Positions 1 to 10,900 of a stretch of DNA of 64,000 nucleotides are shown in pieces. The DNA is taken from the NCBI RefSeq assembly GCF_000423565.1, contig NZ_AUIF01000010.1, positions 1 to 64,000 on the forward strand. Direction: 5' to 3'. Position 1 is the stretch's first letter. The number at the start of each line of letters is the position of its first letter. The notes under the pieces were generated by a model, which saw nothing but the letters and a program-made list of their open reading frames with translations, did not search any database and was not told the origin of the DNA. This DNA comes from Runella zeae DSM 19591 (GTDB lineage Bacteria; Bacteroidota; Bacteroidia; Cytophagales; Spirosomataceae). The position numbers were made by a program, and so were the translations under genes.

Positions 1-3000
1 GTGGATTGAAACGAGGTCGAAAACTGCGCCTTCACTTGCGGCAACGTCAATTCGTTGATAGCAGGATTGACTATCACATTGCTTTCTTCCAGCGTAAGGC
101 AGTTGGCGGGTAAATCGTACAAATGAAGATTCTGTTTGTAGAGAATCGTCGATTTTAGGGCATAAATCAACACCGCCAACGGAATACACTTTGTCGAAGT
201 GGCATCCGTCGAAAGCTTAATTTGTTTTAACAATTGCTCTTGACCACCATCATCCGCAGTAAGTGCGTCACGTGCGGCGTTTTCGATAGCGGAATAGCTA
301 TTGGAAGCCGCTTCATTATAACTATCTACAAACATGGTTTCCTTCAATCCTTCGGTAAGGGCTTTGGCAATATCTGTCATCCCCTCACAATCTCCGTCAA
401 GGGCTTCGATTTGGTCAATAATGTCGGTGTAATCTGCGGGAAAATCAAGTTTATAACTTTTAAAATAGCTATTGTTTCGAAGTTGAGTTTCGGTAGCAGT
501 CAAAAATATCGCCGCTTTCTCCCGCGAAAACTGCCCGTACTCGTCATAAAAAGCATTGATATTGGCACAAAGTAGCGTGGTAAAATAATCGGCCATGAGG
601 CTTTTCAGCGGCAATGCAGCCGTACAGCCCGAAACAGTAGTTGTGGTTTCCGAACTTGTTTGCGATAATTCACCTGAGGTGGTAGTATCACCTATACGAG
701 CGTTGGAGTTGTTTTCGGTACGAATGCCCTTGGAATCAAAATAAACGGTGTACTTACATATTTCATTAGGATAAGCGATACTAGGTTTACAACTGATTTC
801 AATCTTAGAACCTTGTTGGGGATAAAATGACGTATTGTTAGAAACGGCTTGCGAGGATGAATTGGGCAGGGGATAATAGCTTGCCTTCAATTCTTCAGCA
901 CCTGGCACTTCTTTGTTGATGCAGCCCGTAGCCGTAATTCGATGAGCAGTACCGCTGTAAGTTACTACAAATGAAATTTCTCCCGTTTTAGCGCCCCCTA
1001 ACTGTCCGGTCGGTGATTGCGACTCAACTAAAAGTCCAAAACTTTCACAGCTGAATTCGTGCACGTCTACTAAGAATTGTTTTTGAGCACAAATAGTGCC
1101 GCTAGTTTCACAAGTCGCTATGTAAGTAGTAGAAGTAGTAGGGGCATCTTCTAGTGCCTTGAGAGTACGTACAATTCCTTGGCCATCTCTAGCCGTCCAC
1201 TTAATGGTTCCTTTGTCGCATCCCCCTGCTTGCAATGTAATTTTGGAGCCAGAAGGGATAGGGTAAGGCAATTGAATATTAGCACTATAGGATGCCCAAA
1301 AATCACTACATATTTGTTGATAAATTTCTGAGCCATAAGAATTCTTTAGGTATATATTTATACTTCTAGCAATGGTTTTGCCCTCAATCAAGCAATTGGC
1401 TTGGAAAGTCGTTGGGCTGGTAATGGCAGGGCTCGTAATTGTACAAGGAGTACCTTGGCAAGGCACAGAAGGTTTTGTCCAAGATATTTGGCCTCCTATA
1501 CAACCTTCTGCGGTAAGCGTAGTAGTTTTACCACTTTCCACTGCTTGGGGCGTAGCTTTGAGCGTAAACCGAATTTCGGCCTTTATGGTGATACTTGCTT
1601 CAGTAGAAGGCAATGCAACTTTTGAACAACTAGCGGTATAAGTCGCGGCTTGTTGTAGGTTCGTAATCGTAATCTGATGATTAGGGTAGCTGGTTTGGGT
1701 ATTTTCCTCTAACAAAGGCCCTTTCCAAAGGACCACACCTCCTGTACATCCGCTTGCGGTAAGAGTAACGGTATTGGGTTCGCCACTTAAAATAGGAGTA
1801 CTGGGGCTTGCACTTAAAGTGAGAGTCTCACAAATGATTGGATTTATCTTGCTAGCAGGTACTTCGATTTTAATAGAGCTTTCACATTGGCTTACATCAC
1901 AAATAGCTTTTATGGTCTGGGTTTTGAGAGGACGTATACTCAACTGAGTTCCCCACCCTATGAGAGCTTGCGCTTGATCTCTCCAAAGAACGGTTCCATT
2001 GAGACATCCTTCGGCCGTAAGTATTGCTTCTTCCCCTGCTTTTAGGATATTTTTTGGGGCTGTAACCACAAAAGCACAGGGTTTTATTTCAACCGAATGT
2101 TTGGCTTTACATAAAGGTCTGTCACAACTCACTTCATAATCTACCTTCTCAAGTGCTATCTCCGTAATAGTCACCGACTGGCTGAGTAGATTTCCTTTAG
2201 AACTTTTCCAAACAGCATTGCCTAAGCATCCAATAGCACTAAGAGTAACCGATTCTCCTTTAGCGGCAACCGCTGGTCCCCGAATCGAGATACAAGCAGG
2301 CGCAACCTGAATCTGGTATGTTTTTTGAACAATTTCGTTGCTTGTAGCCCTACAAGTAGCTATGTAAGTAGTTGTTTGTAAAGGTTGTTTTTCTATGGTA
2401 ATCGAAGGGTATCGGGTGTTCAATTCAATATTCAACGAAGTAGCTGGGTTACTTTCCCATCTAACTTCCCCTGAACATCCTCTTGGCGTTAGGGTTCTAG
2501 GGTACCTTCCCTCATTCCCTACCTCAATAGAAAAATATTCATTTTCAAGGTTGTCTGTGTAGGTATAATAAGCTTCACATCCATTTTTACCACAAGTTCC
2601 CTTATATATTGTCGCTTGTGAGGGCACTGGAATAATTATTTTGCTCCCTTCCATACCATTATCCCATCTAACCGTATTTCCTTCACTGCATCCATATGCG
2701 GTCAGTGTAAGAAAACCTGCCTTTTCCTCCCATCCACCCACCCAAAAATCTTTACATTTTCTACTAACGGCTTTTACTTCAAGGGTTTTGGAACAAGCAT
2801 TTTCACCTTCTCCACAAGTAGCAATCACACTTAAATCTCGGTCTCCATCAAATTCAACACTTCCTTCACCTTCTTTAAATTCATTCCCATTGATAAATAA
2901 GGGGCTATGAGTACAAAAACCCCTAATAGTTATTTTTTTGTCAGAAGTAAGCCCCAAAAAACCACCTTTATATTCAGGAAAAACTTTAAGTATAATATCG

Positions 3001-6000
3001 CATTTTACTTTTACCTGAATCGTTTTTTCACATATAGAAGAGCCCATAGCACAAGTAGCTGTAAACTCCATATTCTTCACTAAAGAAACACTAATCGCGG
3101 GTTTTGTCCCTAAGTTTTTATCCCAAGTTATTTGTCCCCTACAGCCTTGTGCCGTCAATGTTACGGCCATGCCAGGAGCTACTTCTGTCTCGGAAGCTTC
3201 TATCGTAAACATCTTGCACTTATCATCAGCCACTTTTATCTCTACAAAATTAGAGCATGCTCTTTTGCCTGGTACTTCACAAACTGCAAAATAAACATGG
3301 GTTTGAAGGGGGCTCACAATAATAATATTCGTCCCTTTTTGGCCATTACTCCATGTGATGTACTGAGGCTGACATCCAAAGGCAATCAATGAAACTGTTT
3401 CATTTTGATAAATCGTACTTTTCTCTGCTTTTATGGATAAAAGGCAAAATGTGCTTAAAATATTACCAATAGCTGCTTCACTAGCTAATTGTTCGTTATT
3501 GTAGGCTACAATGTCATAATTGTAATTTTGACTTAAATCCAAGCCCGTAATCGTCGCCGAATTGGTCGAAGGATACAGCGTACGGGTCTCACCATTGGCA
3601 TCTTGGTAGCTCAGCTTAAATCGCTGATGTAGGCTGTTTTTGGCCCAACTGATTTTTACACTATGATCGTCAAGTACCGTGTAAGTCAAGTTTTCGGGGG
3701 CGGGTAAGGTCTTCGCTGGCGTCGCAAAAAGTGCCGGACCGTAGCTGTCCAACACCTGCCCGTCGGCACCATAACCTATCACCCTAAACGTATAATTCGA
3801 ACCCGCCTGTAAGTTGCTCAATTCCACTTGAGAATCCGTCGTGTTGAGCGTCAACTCCCCCAACGTCGGGATTTGATATACCACCGCATAACGCTTGATG
3901 TTCCCACTGCCTTGCCACGACAAATGCGCCGAATTGAAACTTACCTTCGATACCTCCACATTGCTAAGCTGACCCGATTGAGGCGTTTCAATCGGAACTT
4001 CGGGCGTATGGCCTAGCTGCTTAATTCTTTCAAAAATAGCCTCATACTGAACCTCAAGACCCGCCACCGTCGGGGTCTGGGTCGTGGTCTTCAGCGTCGT
4101 CAACTGACTTTGTAGGCCATCCATTAGCTTTTGTAAGTCCCCCAACAGCGTCACCACTGCCGGGTTGCTACTGCCAAGCTCGCTCAGTTGCTGCTTGAGC
4201 TGCTCGCTCCCTTGCAAAATCGCCCCCAAATATTGAATCAATAATGGCTGCGCTTGCACCGACGTCAGACTTTGAGTGCCCAACTTCGCCACCGTTTGGT
4301 CGTAAAGCGTCAGGGCTTGCTCAAACGTCCCCGCAAAAACCGTCGGGTCGCTTTCTTTCAGCAAACGCTCCACCAAGCTTTGCTGCTGTTGCGCCAACTC
4401 TTGCGCCGTTACATTGGCTTTCACCCGAAAAAATCCACTCACTTCATACACACAGCCCCCGTTGTCACTGGGTTGGGCTTTCTTGGCTTTCACCCCTTCA
4501 AACTCTACCAACGTCATCGCGTTGCCCAAAAAAGGCAGCCGCACCAAGCCCTCGCCCGCCAAACCCGGACCCGATTTTACTTTCGTCACAAACACCGCAA
4601 AATCATAAATCCCCAGCACATCCCCCACCTTCAAACTCCCCAATTCCTCCCCTCCCGTGGGCAATCCTACGCTCGGGTGAGGTCGCTGACAATCCGCAAA
4701 AGAGCCCGACGCCAAGGCACAGTCCGGGATTTGGAGCGTGGTCGTTGTCGGAGCCGAAAAAGCCGCAATCCGCAGTTGAGCACTGTTACTCACCGGAAAG
4801 TTGTGGTACAAATCTGGTAAGCTAGTCGGCGTTTGAGCGACCCCGCCGCTGGTCTGTACCTTGATGAGTTCAGGGTTTAGCAGTTCTATCGGTAGTTGAG
4901 GGCTGGGCTCGGGGGCTTCCTCGGCGATGTTCCACCGCTGCACTTCACTCGCTTCGCTGGGCACTAAGCTCCCGCAATCGGTGCGCATACGAAACAAATA
5001 CGTCTGACGGCTCAATAGCTCACTCACCACCTGCGTCGTAGCCGTGGTTTTCAGGGTTGTCCACGATACATCCCCTTCGGCTTGGTATTCTACTAGGTAC
5101 GATTGGGCCTGCGCCAAGGCTTGCCATTGTAATTGTACCCGGTCAGATGATACGGACTTGATGCTAAAAATAGGCGCAACGCAGGGCTGACCGTACCGAA
5201 ACCAATTGACTTGACTGTAACCTTCGTTGGAAAAATTGTTGAGTTGACCCGCCAAATCAATCGCCCTGACTTGCACCCCGTAGCGTTGACCTACCTCCAG
5301 CGGTTTTATCCATTGCGTAATGTCGCCCGTTAGCGTGGTGTTTGGAACCGTCAGCTCTAAACGTGGTTCGGTACAAGAGAGCATGATTTGCTCGTTGGGT
5401 TCGCTATCATCGGGTACTTGGCATACTTTCAATTGGTACACTACCTGCGATTCGGCCGTCGCAAAATGGCGAGGTGTCCACTGAAAAACCACTTTTTGCA
5501 AACTCGTGGCCGAGATTTGAGAGCCTATCGCTGGCAGATTCAGGATCGGAGGTTGGGGGGAGGTCAGTACCAAAAAGGTGACACTCGTGTTGGAAACCAC
5601 CTGACCCGTAGATGCCTCAAAAGCCTGCACCGAAATCGTATAAAAGCCTTCTGGTAAAGACAGATTGTAGGCATCCACCACATCCATGCCCTCGGCTTGT
5701 AGGGCGGCGGGGAAGAAATAAGCTCCCGCCAAATCGGCCCCCGAAAGTTTACTTGGCACGCCCGGCTGTAAGCTGATAAAAGAAGCAGGAACAAAACCGT
5801 CTCTTGAACCAATCCGAATCCCCGGCCCTTCCAACTGCCACCGCAAATACACCTGCACCGAAGGCTTGGTCAAATCTTTTAGTAGCAGATTGACAATGAG
5901 CCGTTTGTCGGACGAAAAATAATCCGACAGACGTTGCGAAAAAGGGGCCGCGCAGTAGGCCGTCGTCTGTACGGGATAGTTGTCGGTGGTTTGGGCTTGA

Positions 6001-6107
6001 AGCCCCCAAGAAAAACCCAACACAAACACGAACAATGTAACCTTGCTGAGGATTGAAACCTTAGAAAGAAAAGCAGTGGTATAGGAAATTGGTAAACGAA
6101 GATTCAT
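1..6107 (-). CDS. giant secreted FN3/Ig-like repeat surface protein (C-terminus beyond window edge)
   Basis: One reading frame stays open from the ATG at 6107 to the left edge: 2035 complete codons and no stop, so the C-terminus is missing. I checked the frame at the start, near 3000 and at the edge. The N-terminus is a signal peptide ending near GLQAQ. Two FN3-like domains follow (about residues 180-390), then a helical Gln/Leu-rich stretch (about 580-700), and two more FN3-like domains (about 710-885). A long run of Cys-containing Ig-like repeats comes next (about 885-1740), built as 'L.A.GC.G...W' then 'Y.A.C'. The last part is less repetitive and helical (after about 1820). It is the last visible gene of the operon, 22 bp after the barrel gene. 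The same Ig-like repeat occurs in the protein at 16451. A surface or adhesin role is inferred; any sorting signal lies outside the window. Confidence 0.85.
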   Translation of the reverse strand, partial: MNLRLPISYTTAFLSKVSILSKVTLFVFVLGFSWGLQAQTTDNYPVQTTAYCAAPFSQRLSDYFSSDKRLIVNLLLKDLTKPSVQVYLRWQLEGPGIRIGSRDGFVPASFISLQPGVPSKLSGADLAGAYFFPAALQAEGMDVVDAYNLSLPEGFYTISVQAFEASTGQVVSNTSVTFLVLTSPQPPILNLPAIGSQISATSLQKVVFQWTPRHFATAESQVVYQLKVCQVPDDSEPNEQIMLSCTEPRLELTVPNTTLTGDITQWIKPLEVGQRYGVQVRAIDLAGQLNNFSNEGYSQVNWFRYGQPCVAPIFSIKSVSSDRVQLQWQALAQAQSYLVEYQAEGDVSWTTLKTTATTQVVSELLSRQTYLFRMRTDCGSLVPSEASEVQRWNIAEEAPEPSPQLPIELLNPELIKVQTSGGVAQTPTSLPDLYHNFPVSNSAQLRIAAFSAPTTTTLQIPDCALASGSFADCQRPHPSVGLPTGGEELGSLKVGDVLGIYDFAVFVTKVKSGPGLAGEGLVRLPFLGNAMTLVEFEGVKAKKAQPSDNGGCVYEVSGFFRVKANVTAQELAQQQQSLVERLLKESDPTVFAGTFEQALTLYDQTVAKLGTQSLTSVQAQPLLIQYLGAILQGSEQLKQQLSELGSSNPAVVTLLGDLQKLMDGLQSQLTTLKTTTQTPTVAGLEVQYEAIFERIKQLGHTPEVPIETPQSGQLSNVEVSKVSFNSAHLSWQGSGNIKRYAVVYQIPTLGELTLNTTDSQVELSNLQAGSNYTFRVIGYGADGQVLDSYGPALFATPAKTLPAPENLTYTVLDDHSVKISWAKNSLHQRFKLSYQDANGETRTLYPSTNSATITGLDLSQNYNYDIVAYNNEQLASEAAIGNILSTFCLLSIKAEKSTIYQNETVSLIAFGCQPQYITWSNGQKGTNIIIVSPLQTHVYFAVCEVPGKRACSNFVEIKVADDKCKMFTIEASETEVAPGMAVTLTAQGCRGQITWDKNLGTKPAISVSLVKNMEFTATCAMGSSICEKTIQVKVKCDIILKVFPEYKGGFLGLTSDKKITIRGFCTHSPLFINGNEFKEGEGSVEFDGDRDLSVIATCGEGENACSKTLEVKAVSRKCKDFWVGGWEEKAGFLTLTAYGCSEGNTVRWDNGMEGSKIIIPVPSQATIYKGTCGKNGCEAYYTYTDNLENEYFSIEVGNEGRYPRTLTPRGCSGEVRWESNPATSLNIELNTRYPSITIEKQPLQTTTYIATCRATSNEIVQKTYQIQVAPACISIRGPAVAAKGESVTLSAIGCLGNAVWKSSKGNLLSQSVTITEIALEKVDYEVSCDRPLCKAKHSVEIKPCAFVVTAPKNILKAGEEAILTAEGCLNGTVLWRDQAQALIGWGTQLSIRPLKTQTIKAICDVSQCESSIKIEVPASKINPIICETLTLSASPSTPILSGEPNTVTLTASGCTGGVVLWKGPLLEENTQTSYPNHQITITNLQQAATYTASCSKVALPSTEASITIKAEIRFTLKATPQAVESGKTTTLTAEGCIGGQISWTKPSVPCQGTPCTITSPAITSPTTFQANCLIEGKTIARSINIYLKNSYGSEIYQQICSDFWASYSANIQLPYPIPSGSKITLQAGGCDKGTIKWTARDGQGIVRTLKALEDAPTTSTTYIATCETSGTICAQKQFLVDVHEFSCESFGLLVESQSPTGQLGGAKTGEISFVVTYSGTAHRITATGCINKEVPGAEELKASYYPLPNSSSQAVSNNTSFYPQQGSKIEISCKPSIAYPNEICKYTVYFDSKGIRTENNSNARIGDTTTSGELSQTSSETTTTVSGCTAALPLKSLMADYFTTLLCANINAFYDEYGQFSREKAAIFLTATETQLRNNSYFKSYKLDFPADYTDIIDQIEALDGDCEGMTDIAKALTEGLKETMFVDSYNEAASNSYSAIENAARDALTADDGGQEQLLKQIKLSTDATSTKCIPLAVLIYALKSTILYKQNLHLYDLPANCLTLEESNVIVNPAINELTLPQVKAQFSTSFQS

Positions 6108-6129
6108 GAGACAATAGGGAGGTTACAGG

Positions 6130-7944
6130 CTACTTTTTAGGAGCCCATAGTTTGGCATTGAATTGATACGAAAAACCCAAGGTGGCCGTAAATTCCCGAA
6201 ACGACGGGGCGGCTCTTGCTACGCTGTTTACTTTACGATCTAGATAAATCAGGTTCAACATCAGATTGAACTGAGACGACACTTGTCCCGTCAGTCCCCA
6301 ACGGGCGTTGATTGTTCGTTCGCGCGAGGCAAGGGCATCGGTGGCGGGTGTTTTACCCCATGTATAGAGGCTACTTAGATTCGTTCGCCATTTTTTACCC
6401 AACCCTTTGTGCAAAGAGAGCGCCGGGCCCCATTGGGTGTTGGGTAAGTTATTGAAATGACTTTGGCTAAAATTGAAAGAAGTCGTAAGCATCAGCTTCT
6501 TGGTCGTATGATTGAGGCTGTAATCGAGGCTCACATTGGAGAGATTGTTTTGCGTAGCCGCGTTTCCCAGTTGGTCATCCCCTTTTTGAAATATCCCATT
6601 AAACACAATCGACTGAAGGAGCTCTTGGGAAGTAGTAGGAAAGTTGAAAGTCACCATCGCCATTAGATTCTGGTTGATTTGGCGAAAGTTGAGCGTATCC
6701 AAGGCATTGTAGGGGGTCACTCGCGTCAAGTAAGCGTAGGCGGGGATGATGTTGGAGTAATTACTAAAATTGGAATAGTTGAGCATCACATTCCATTGCT
6801 GATTGGGCGTGAGTTGCAAGTTGAGCATACCCACCGTGCGCTGATTGGTTTTTAATTTTTGACGTTCTACGTTATCATGTTGGATACCCAAATTGGCCCC
6901 TACCGAAAGTTTGCCATCCCAAAGTTGAGTGGCTATTTTACCTTCAATGGTTTCTAAATCATTCACAAAAAAGTACGCCCCAAGGGTACGATAATTGGGG
7001 TCAACGCGGCTATACTGCAAGCCCGTATTGAATTTTTTGCCTCGGTACAAGAGTTCAGTTTTAAACGCTTTCCGAAAATCGGTGGAGGTTTTAGGGGAGA
7101 AGGTTCCCAAAAAAGTTTGGATGATATTGGTGGAGCGCGTGGTCTCGGGTGCTCGCAGGTCGTTGGTAATGCCCGAAAAAGCGATTTCAGCGCTGAGAAG
7201 TAGTTTTTTAACCACTAGTTTACTGCCCTTCAAAACGACTACCGCGTTTTGTTGGGGCAATATATTGAGTTCATCGAGGGTATAAGGTAAAGAAGTAAGG
7301 CGATCGGCGGCGGTAAAAAAGATCAACTCGGCCCGGTCTTCCTTCTTTTTATAGCCCGCCATCAGCCCCAGACCACTTCTTTTATAAGAAGGTCGATTGT
7401 TGAAGGTCTGATAGGAAGTATCCAGACGCACGGCACGTTGCAAGTTACCCGCCATCACACTGGCATAAAAAGGCTTCTTGGGGTTTTTATATTCTAAACC
7501 AATGCCGTCATAGCGATGTCCCGCGACGGTATAGGGCGAAAACTGCATGGCACAAGTACCCACTTGGAGCGTAAAACCCTTGTAAGTAGGTTTTAGTAAC
7601 AGCCGATTGAAAGGCTGTCGAAATTGATAGGTGCGGTCGAAAGGGTGGGCAAACTGAACCGTTTGATTAGAAAAACTAAAAGAAATGGGCATTTTGATTT
7701 TACCCAAAATATCAACGGACAGGTTGCCCGTGTAGAGTACATTGAAGGGTACGGTGCGGTTAGGAATACCATCGGCGGTATAATATACGTGATTGCCAGC
7801 GAGCATACCCGTGAGCGAAACGCCCTTTTGGAGTAAGTTTTTGGGGGCCAATGACTGCATAGGCACTGGCGTAGGGTTTTGCCCCCAGCCCTCATAAATA
7901 CCTACGAACAGTGCCAATAGCAGAAGTTTTGTAAATGTTTGCAT
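6130..7944 (-). CDS. predicted outer-membrane beta-barrel protein, 604 aa
   Basis: The protein starts with a Sec signal peptide (MQTFTKLLLLALFVGI, cleaved near GWGQ). The rest is dominated by alternating amphipathic strands with frequent aromatic and Asn/Thr/Ser residues, the usual look of a transmembrane beta-barrel; it ends in a strand with FSYQF. I see no TonB box, plug domain or SusC features, and it does not look like the shorter PorP/SprF family that usually accompanies SprB-type adhesins. It sits 16 bp downstream of the SprB-repeat gene and 22 bp upstream of the giant FN3/Ig gene, so all three are probably co-transcribed. A role in anchoring or exporting its neighbours is inference from this position. 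The exact family is not recognised. Confidence 0.75.
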   Translation of the reverse strand: MQTFTKLLLLALFVGIYEGWGQNPTPVPMQSLAPKNLLQKGVSLTGMLAGNHVYYTADGIPNRTVPFNVLYTGNLSVDILGKIKMPISFSFSNQTVQFAHPFDRTYQFRQPFNRLLLKPTYKGFTLQVGTCAMQFSPYTVAGHRYDGIGLEYKNPKKPFYASVMAGNLQRAVRLDTSYQTFNNRPSYKRSGLGLMAGYKKKEDRAELIFFTAADRLTSLPYTLDELNILPQQNAVVVLKGSKLVVKKLLLSAEIAFSGITNDLRAPETTRSTNIIQTFLGTFSPKTSTDFRKAFKTELLYRGKKFNTGLQYSRVDPNYRTLGAYFFVNDLETIEGKIATQLWDGKLSVGANLGIQHDNVERQKLKTNQRTVGMLNLQLTPNQQWNVMLNYSNFSNYSNIIPAYAYLTRVTPYNALDTLNFRQINQNLMAMVTFNFPTTSQELLQSIVFNGIFQKGDDQLGNAATQNNLSNVSLDYSLNHTTKKLMLTTSFNFSQSHFNNLPNTQWGPALSLHKGLGKKWRTNLSSLYTWGKTPATDALASRERTINARWGLTGQVSSQFNLMLNLIYLDRKVNSVARAAPSFREFTATLGFSYQFNAKLWAPKK

Positions 7945-7960
7945 GGAGTTGAGGAAGGGG

Positions 7961-10900
7961 TTAGTTCAAGACCAGTATTTTTTGAGAATAAGAAGCCGTC
8001 CCCGCTCGAATGGTGATGATATATATATCTTGGACGACATTGGGCAACTGTACTTCAAAAGTGTATTGCTGCTGCGCTTTGCCGCTGGTTTGATACACCA
8101 AAGAAGCGGTCGTAAAACGCGTGATGAGTACTTCTACATCACTGCTCTTTTTGAGTTTTATGTCAAGGCGAAACTTGCCGTAGTTGGGGTTAGGATATAC
8201 AATGACCTCCTCGATACTTTGTTGGTTTTTATAACCTAGTTGGTCTTCAGTCTGATCTATATCTTTGCGAAAAAACAGCTCAATGTCTCGTTGTTTTTCA
8301 TTTTCGCATTCTCCTTTACGAGCTAGCATTTTGATGGTATACTTGCCTGAGTTGGTCAATACAAAGGCACCTCTTTGGAGATTTTTTTCGATGCCATAAG
8401 CTTGCGGCGGAAACTCCCATTTTACTTCATCAGGGGTAGGACTCGATATATTGAGGGCATATACGGTATCTCCTACAAAAGCCTGTACCGGCATCAAAAA
8501 ATCAGCCTTCATGGCCTTGTTGTTGTTGATGAGCTTAAAGCTCCCCGTTACTTCACAGCCCGTAGGATTTCGTACCACTACCCGATACACCCCCGGCGCT
8601 ACGGCTTCGATAGCGTCTTGTTTAGAAAGGGGTTGGTTGTTGAAAAACCACTGCGTTTCTTGCCCCACGTTATTGGCCTTCAATCGCACAATCTGTTCTT
8701 TACACACCACTGCTGAGTCGCCTAGTTGAATGGGGTTGAGACCCACCGGCGCGGGTATATCTGCGTATAGCCTTAGCAAACAGCCATTTTGGTCAGCCAC
8801 ATTGACGCGGTGGATTCCCGCGTTTAGGTTGGCAAAGGTGGTATTGGTTTGAACCGTTTGGGAGGAAGCATTATTAAGCCCCACTTTAAAAGGAGGCACG
8901 CCACCGGCTACTTGCAATTGAATACTGCCATTGGCCAGACCCACACAGGTAGGTGTGGTATAGTTTAAACTAGCAAACATCGGTCGGGGCCAATTCAGGC
9001 GCACGCGGGTGATGGTATCTATGCACCCTTTGCGGTCGGTTACGAGCAAGGTGTAGTCGGCTTGGGTCAATCCTTCAAAAAGCCCAACTGATTGATGAAT
9101 GGCATTGTCTAGGGTATAGATATAGCTGCTGTTGCCCCCGCTTGCCTTTACTTGAATCCGTCCGTTTTGGTCGCCCGCGCAGAGTGGGTCTTTGCGCTCG
9201 GTCAACGACAACTGTAGTTCGGTGGGTTGAGTAACGGCAATTTGGGTTTTGTGCAGGCATTGATTAGCATCTTTCACCCAAAATTGATATTGTCCTGCAT
9301 TAAGGTTTTTAAAGGTTTCGTCGGCTACATAGTTGGTCCCGTCTTTGGAATACACATAGCCGGGCGTACCGCCACTCGCTATAATACGTACACTTCCATT
9401 GCTTTCTCCAAAACAGCGTACGGTATCCGCGTAGATAGGCCTGAGTTGAACTAAGGTAGGCTGAATCACCGCGACAGTTTGGGTCACTAGGCAAGCATGA
9501 GCATCTTTGAGTTGGACCGAATATTCGCCGGCCACCAATCCGCCAAATTCATCGGGTGCTTGGAAGTTGCCGCCATTGAGGGCATATTGATAAGGTAGCG
9601 TCCCGCCCTTTCCTGTTACTTTGATTCGACCCGTGTTGTCACCAAAACAATCATTGTGCTTGGGAGTCAAAGTACTTACCAGCAAATCGGGTTGTGTTAG
9701 GGTAGTGGTTACTTCAAAAGGACATTGATTGGCATCTTTGATGAAGAGGCGATAAGGTCCCGCAGCAAGGCGGTCAAAAATGGTACTGCTTTGGTAAGAA
9801 GCATTATCAAGCGAGTATTGATAGGGTGCCGTGCCACCGTCGGCCAGAAGTTCAATTTGGCCTGTATTGTCCTGAAAACACAACAAATCTTTTTTACTAG
9901 CCACTTTCACAAAAACAGGTTTGGCAGGCTGCGTCACGGTGGCTGTGATGGATTTTAGGCAATTGTGCGCATCACGGACGTAGAAAACCTGGTTTGCTCC
10001 TTCTTTCAATCCCGAAATGACCGATTGAGATTGGTATTGGGTTTGGTCTCGGCTATATTGATAGGGCGGTACGCCTCCACTCCCGGCCAATTCGACGGCG
10101 CCGTCGCTTCCAGCGAAGCATTTTACCGCCTCAATTCTGACGACACTAGGGATCAGATCGGTAGGCTGAGTGACTTCAATAGAGGTAGTTTTGGTACAAC
10201 CGTGCGCATCCCTTACCCAATAGGCGTAGGTATTGGCTTTGAGATTGGCATAGCTGTTTTCGTTGGTATAATTGGTACCGTCGGTGGAATATTGATAAGG
10301 CGCAATCCCCCCCTGCACATTCAACTGGGTTTTTCCGTCCTGCCCACCGAAACAATTGACGTGCTGGAGTACGACCGGCGTTGGTACGACCAAACTAGGC
10401 TGGGTGAGATTGACTGATTGGGTAAAAATACAGCCTAACGCATCTCGAATGTTGAGCGAATATTGTCCCGCAAAAAGATTGTTAAACTCCACGGGCGTTT
10501 GGTAATTATTGCCGTCAATAGAAAACTGATAAGGAGGGGTGCCGCCGCTGCTACTAGCGGTGATTTGTCCAGTTTGGTCTCCAAAACAGTTGTTTGGCCG
10601 GGTGGTATGATTACCCGTTAGGGGGGTGGGTTGGGTAATTACGACCCGAATACTATCAATACATCCTAGGCGATTTTGGGCGGTTATTTTATAAGTTCCT
10701 AGCGTAAGGTTATGAAATTCGGGACTTGAACTAAAAGAGCCATTGTTGATGGCAAAGGTAAAAGGGCCCGTATTGTTGTCGCCCAAGGCTTTGAGATAGC
10801 CATTGTTTCCGCCAAAACAAGATACATCTCTGCGTTCGGCAATTTTTAAATCGGCGCGATTTTGTTCCTTGATTTCAACACTCACTACCGACTTACAAGA

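Noticed and set aside
4244-4825. Plus-strand proline-rich frames of 188-193 codons
   Set aside because: They lie antisense to the giant minus-strand FN3/Ig gene, whose frame is continuous and domain-bearing; the composition is that of a shadow frame.
9965-10417. 150-codon plus-strand frame inside the SprB-repeat gene
   Set aside because: Antisense to repeat-coding sequence; similar shadow frames occur at other repeats of the array, as expected from repeated DNA.
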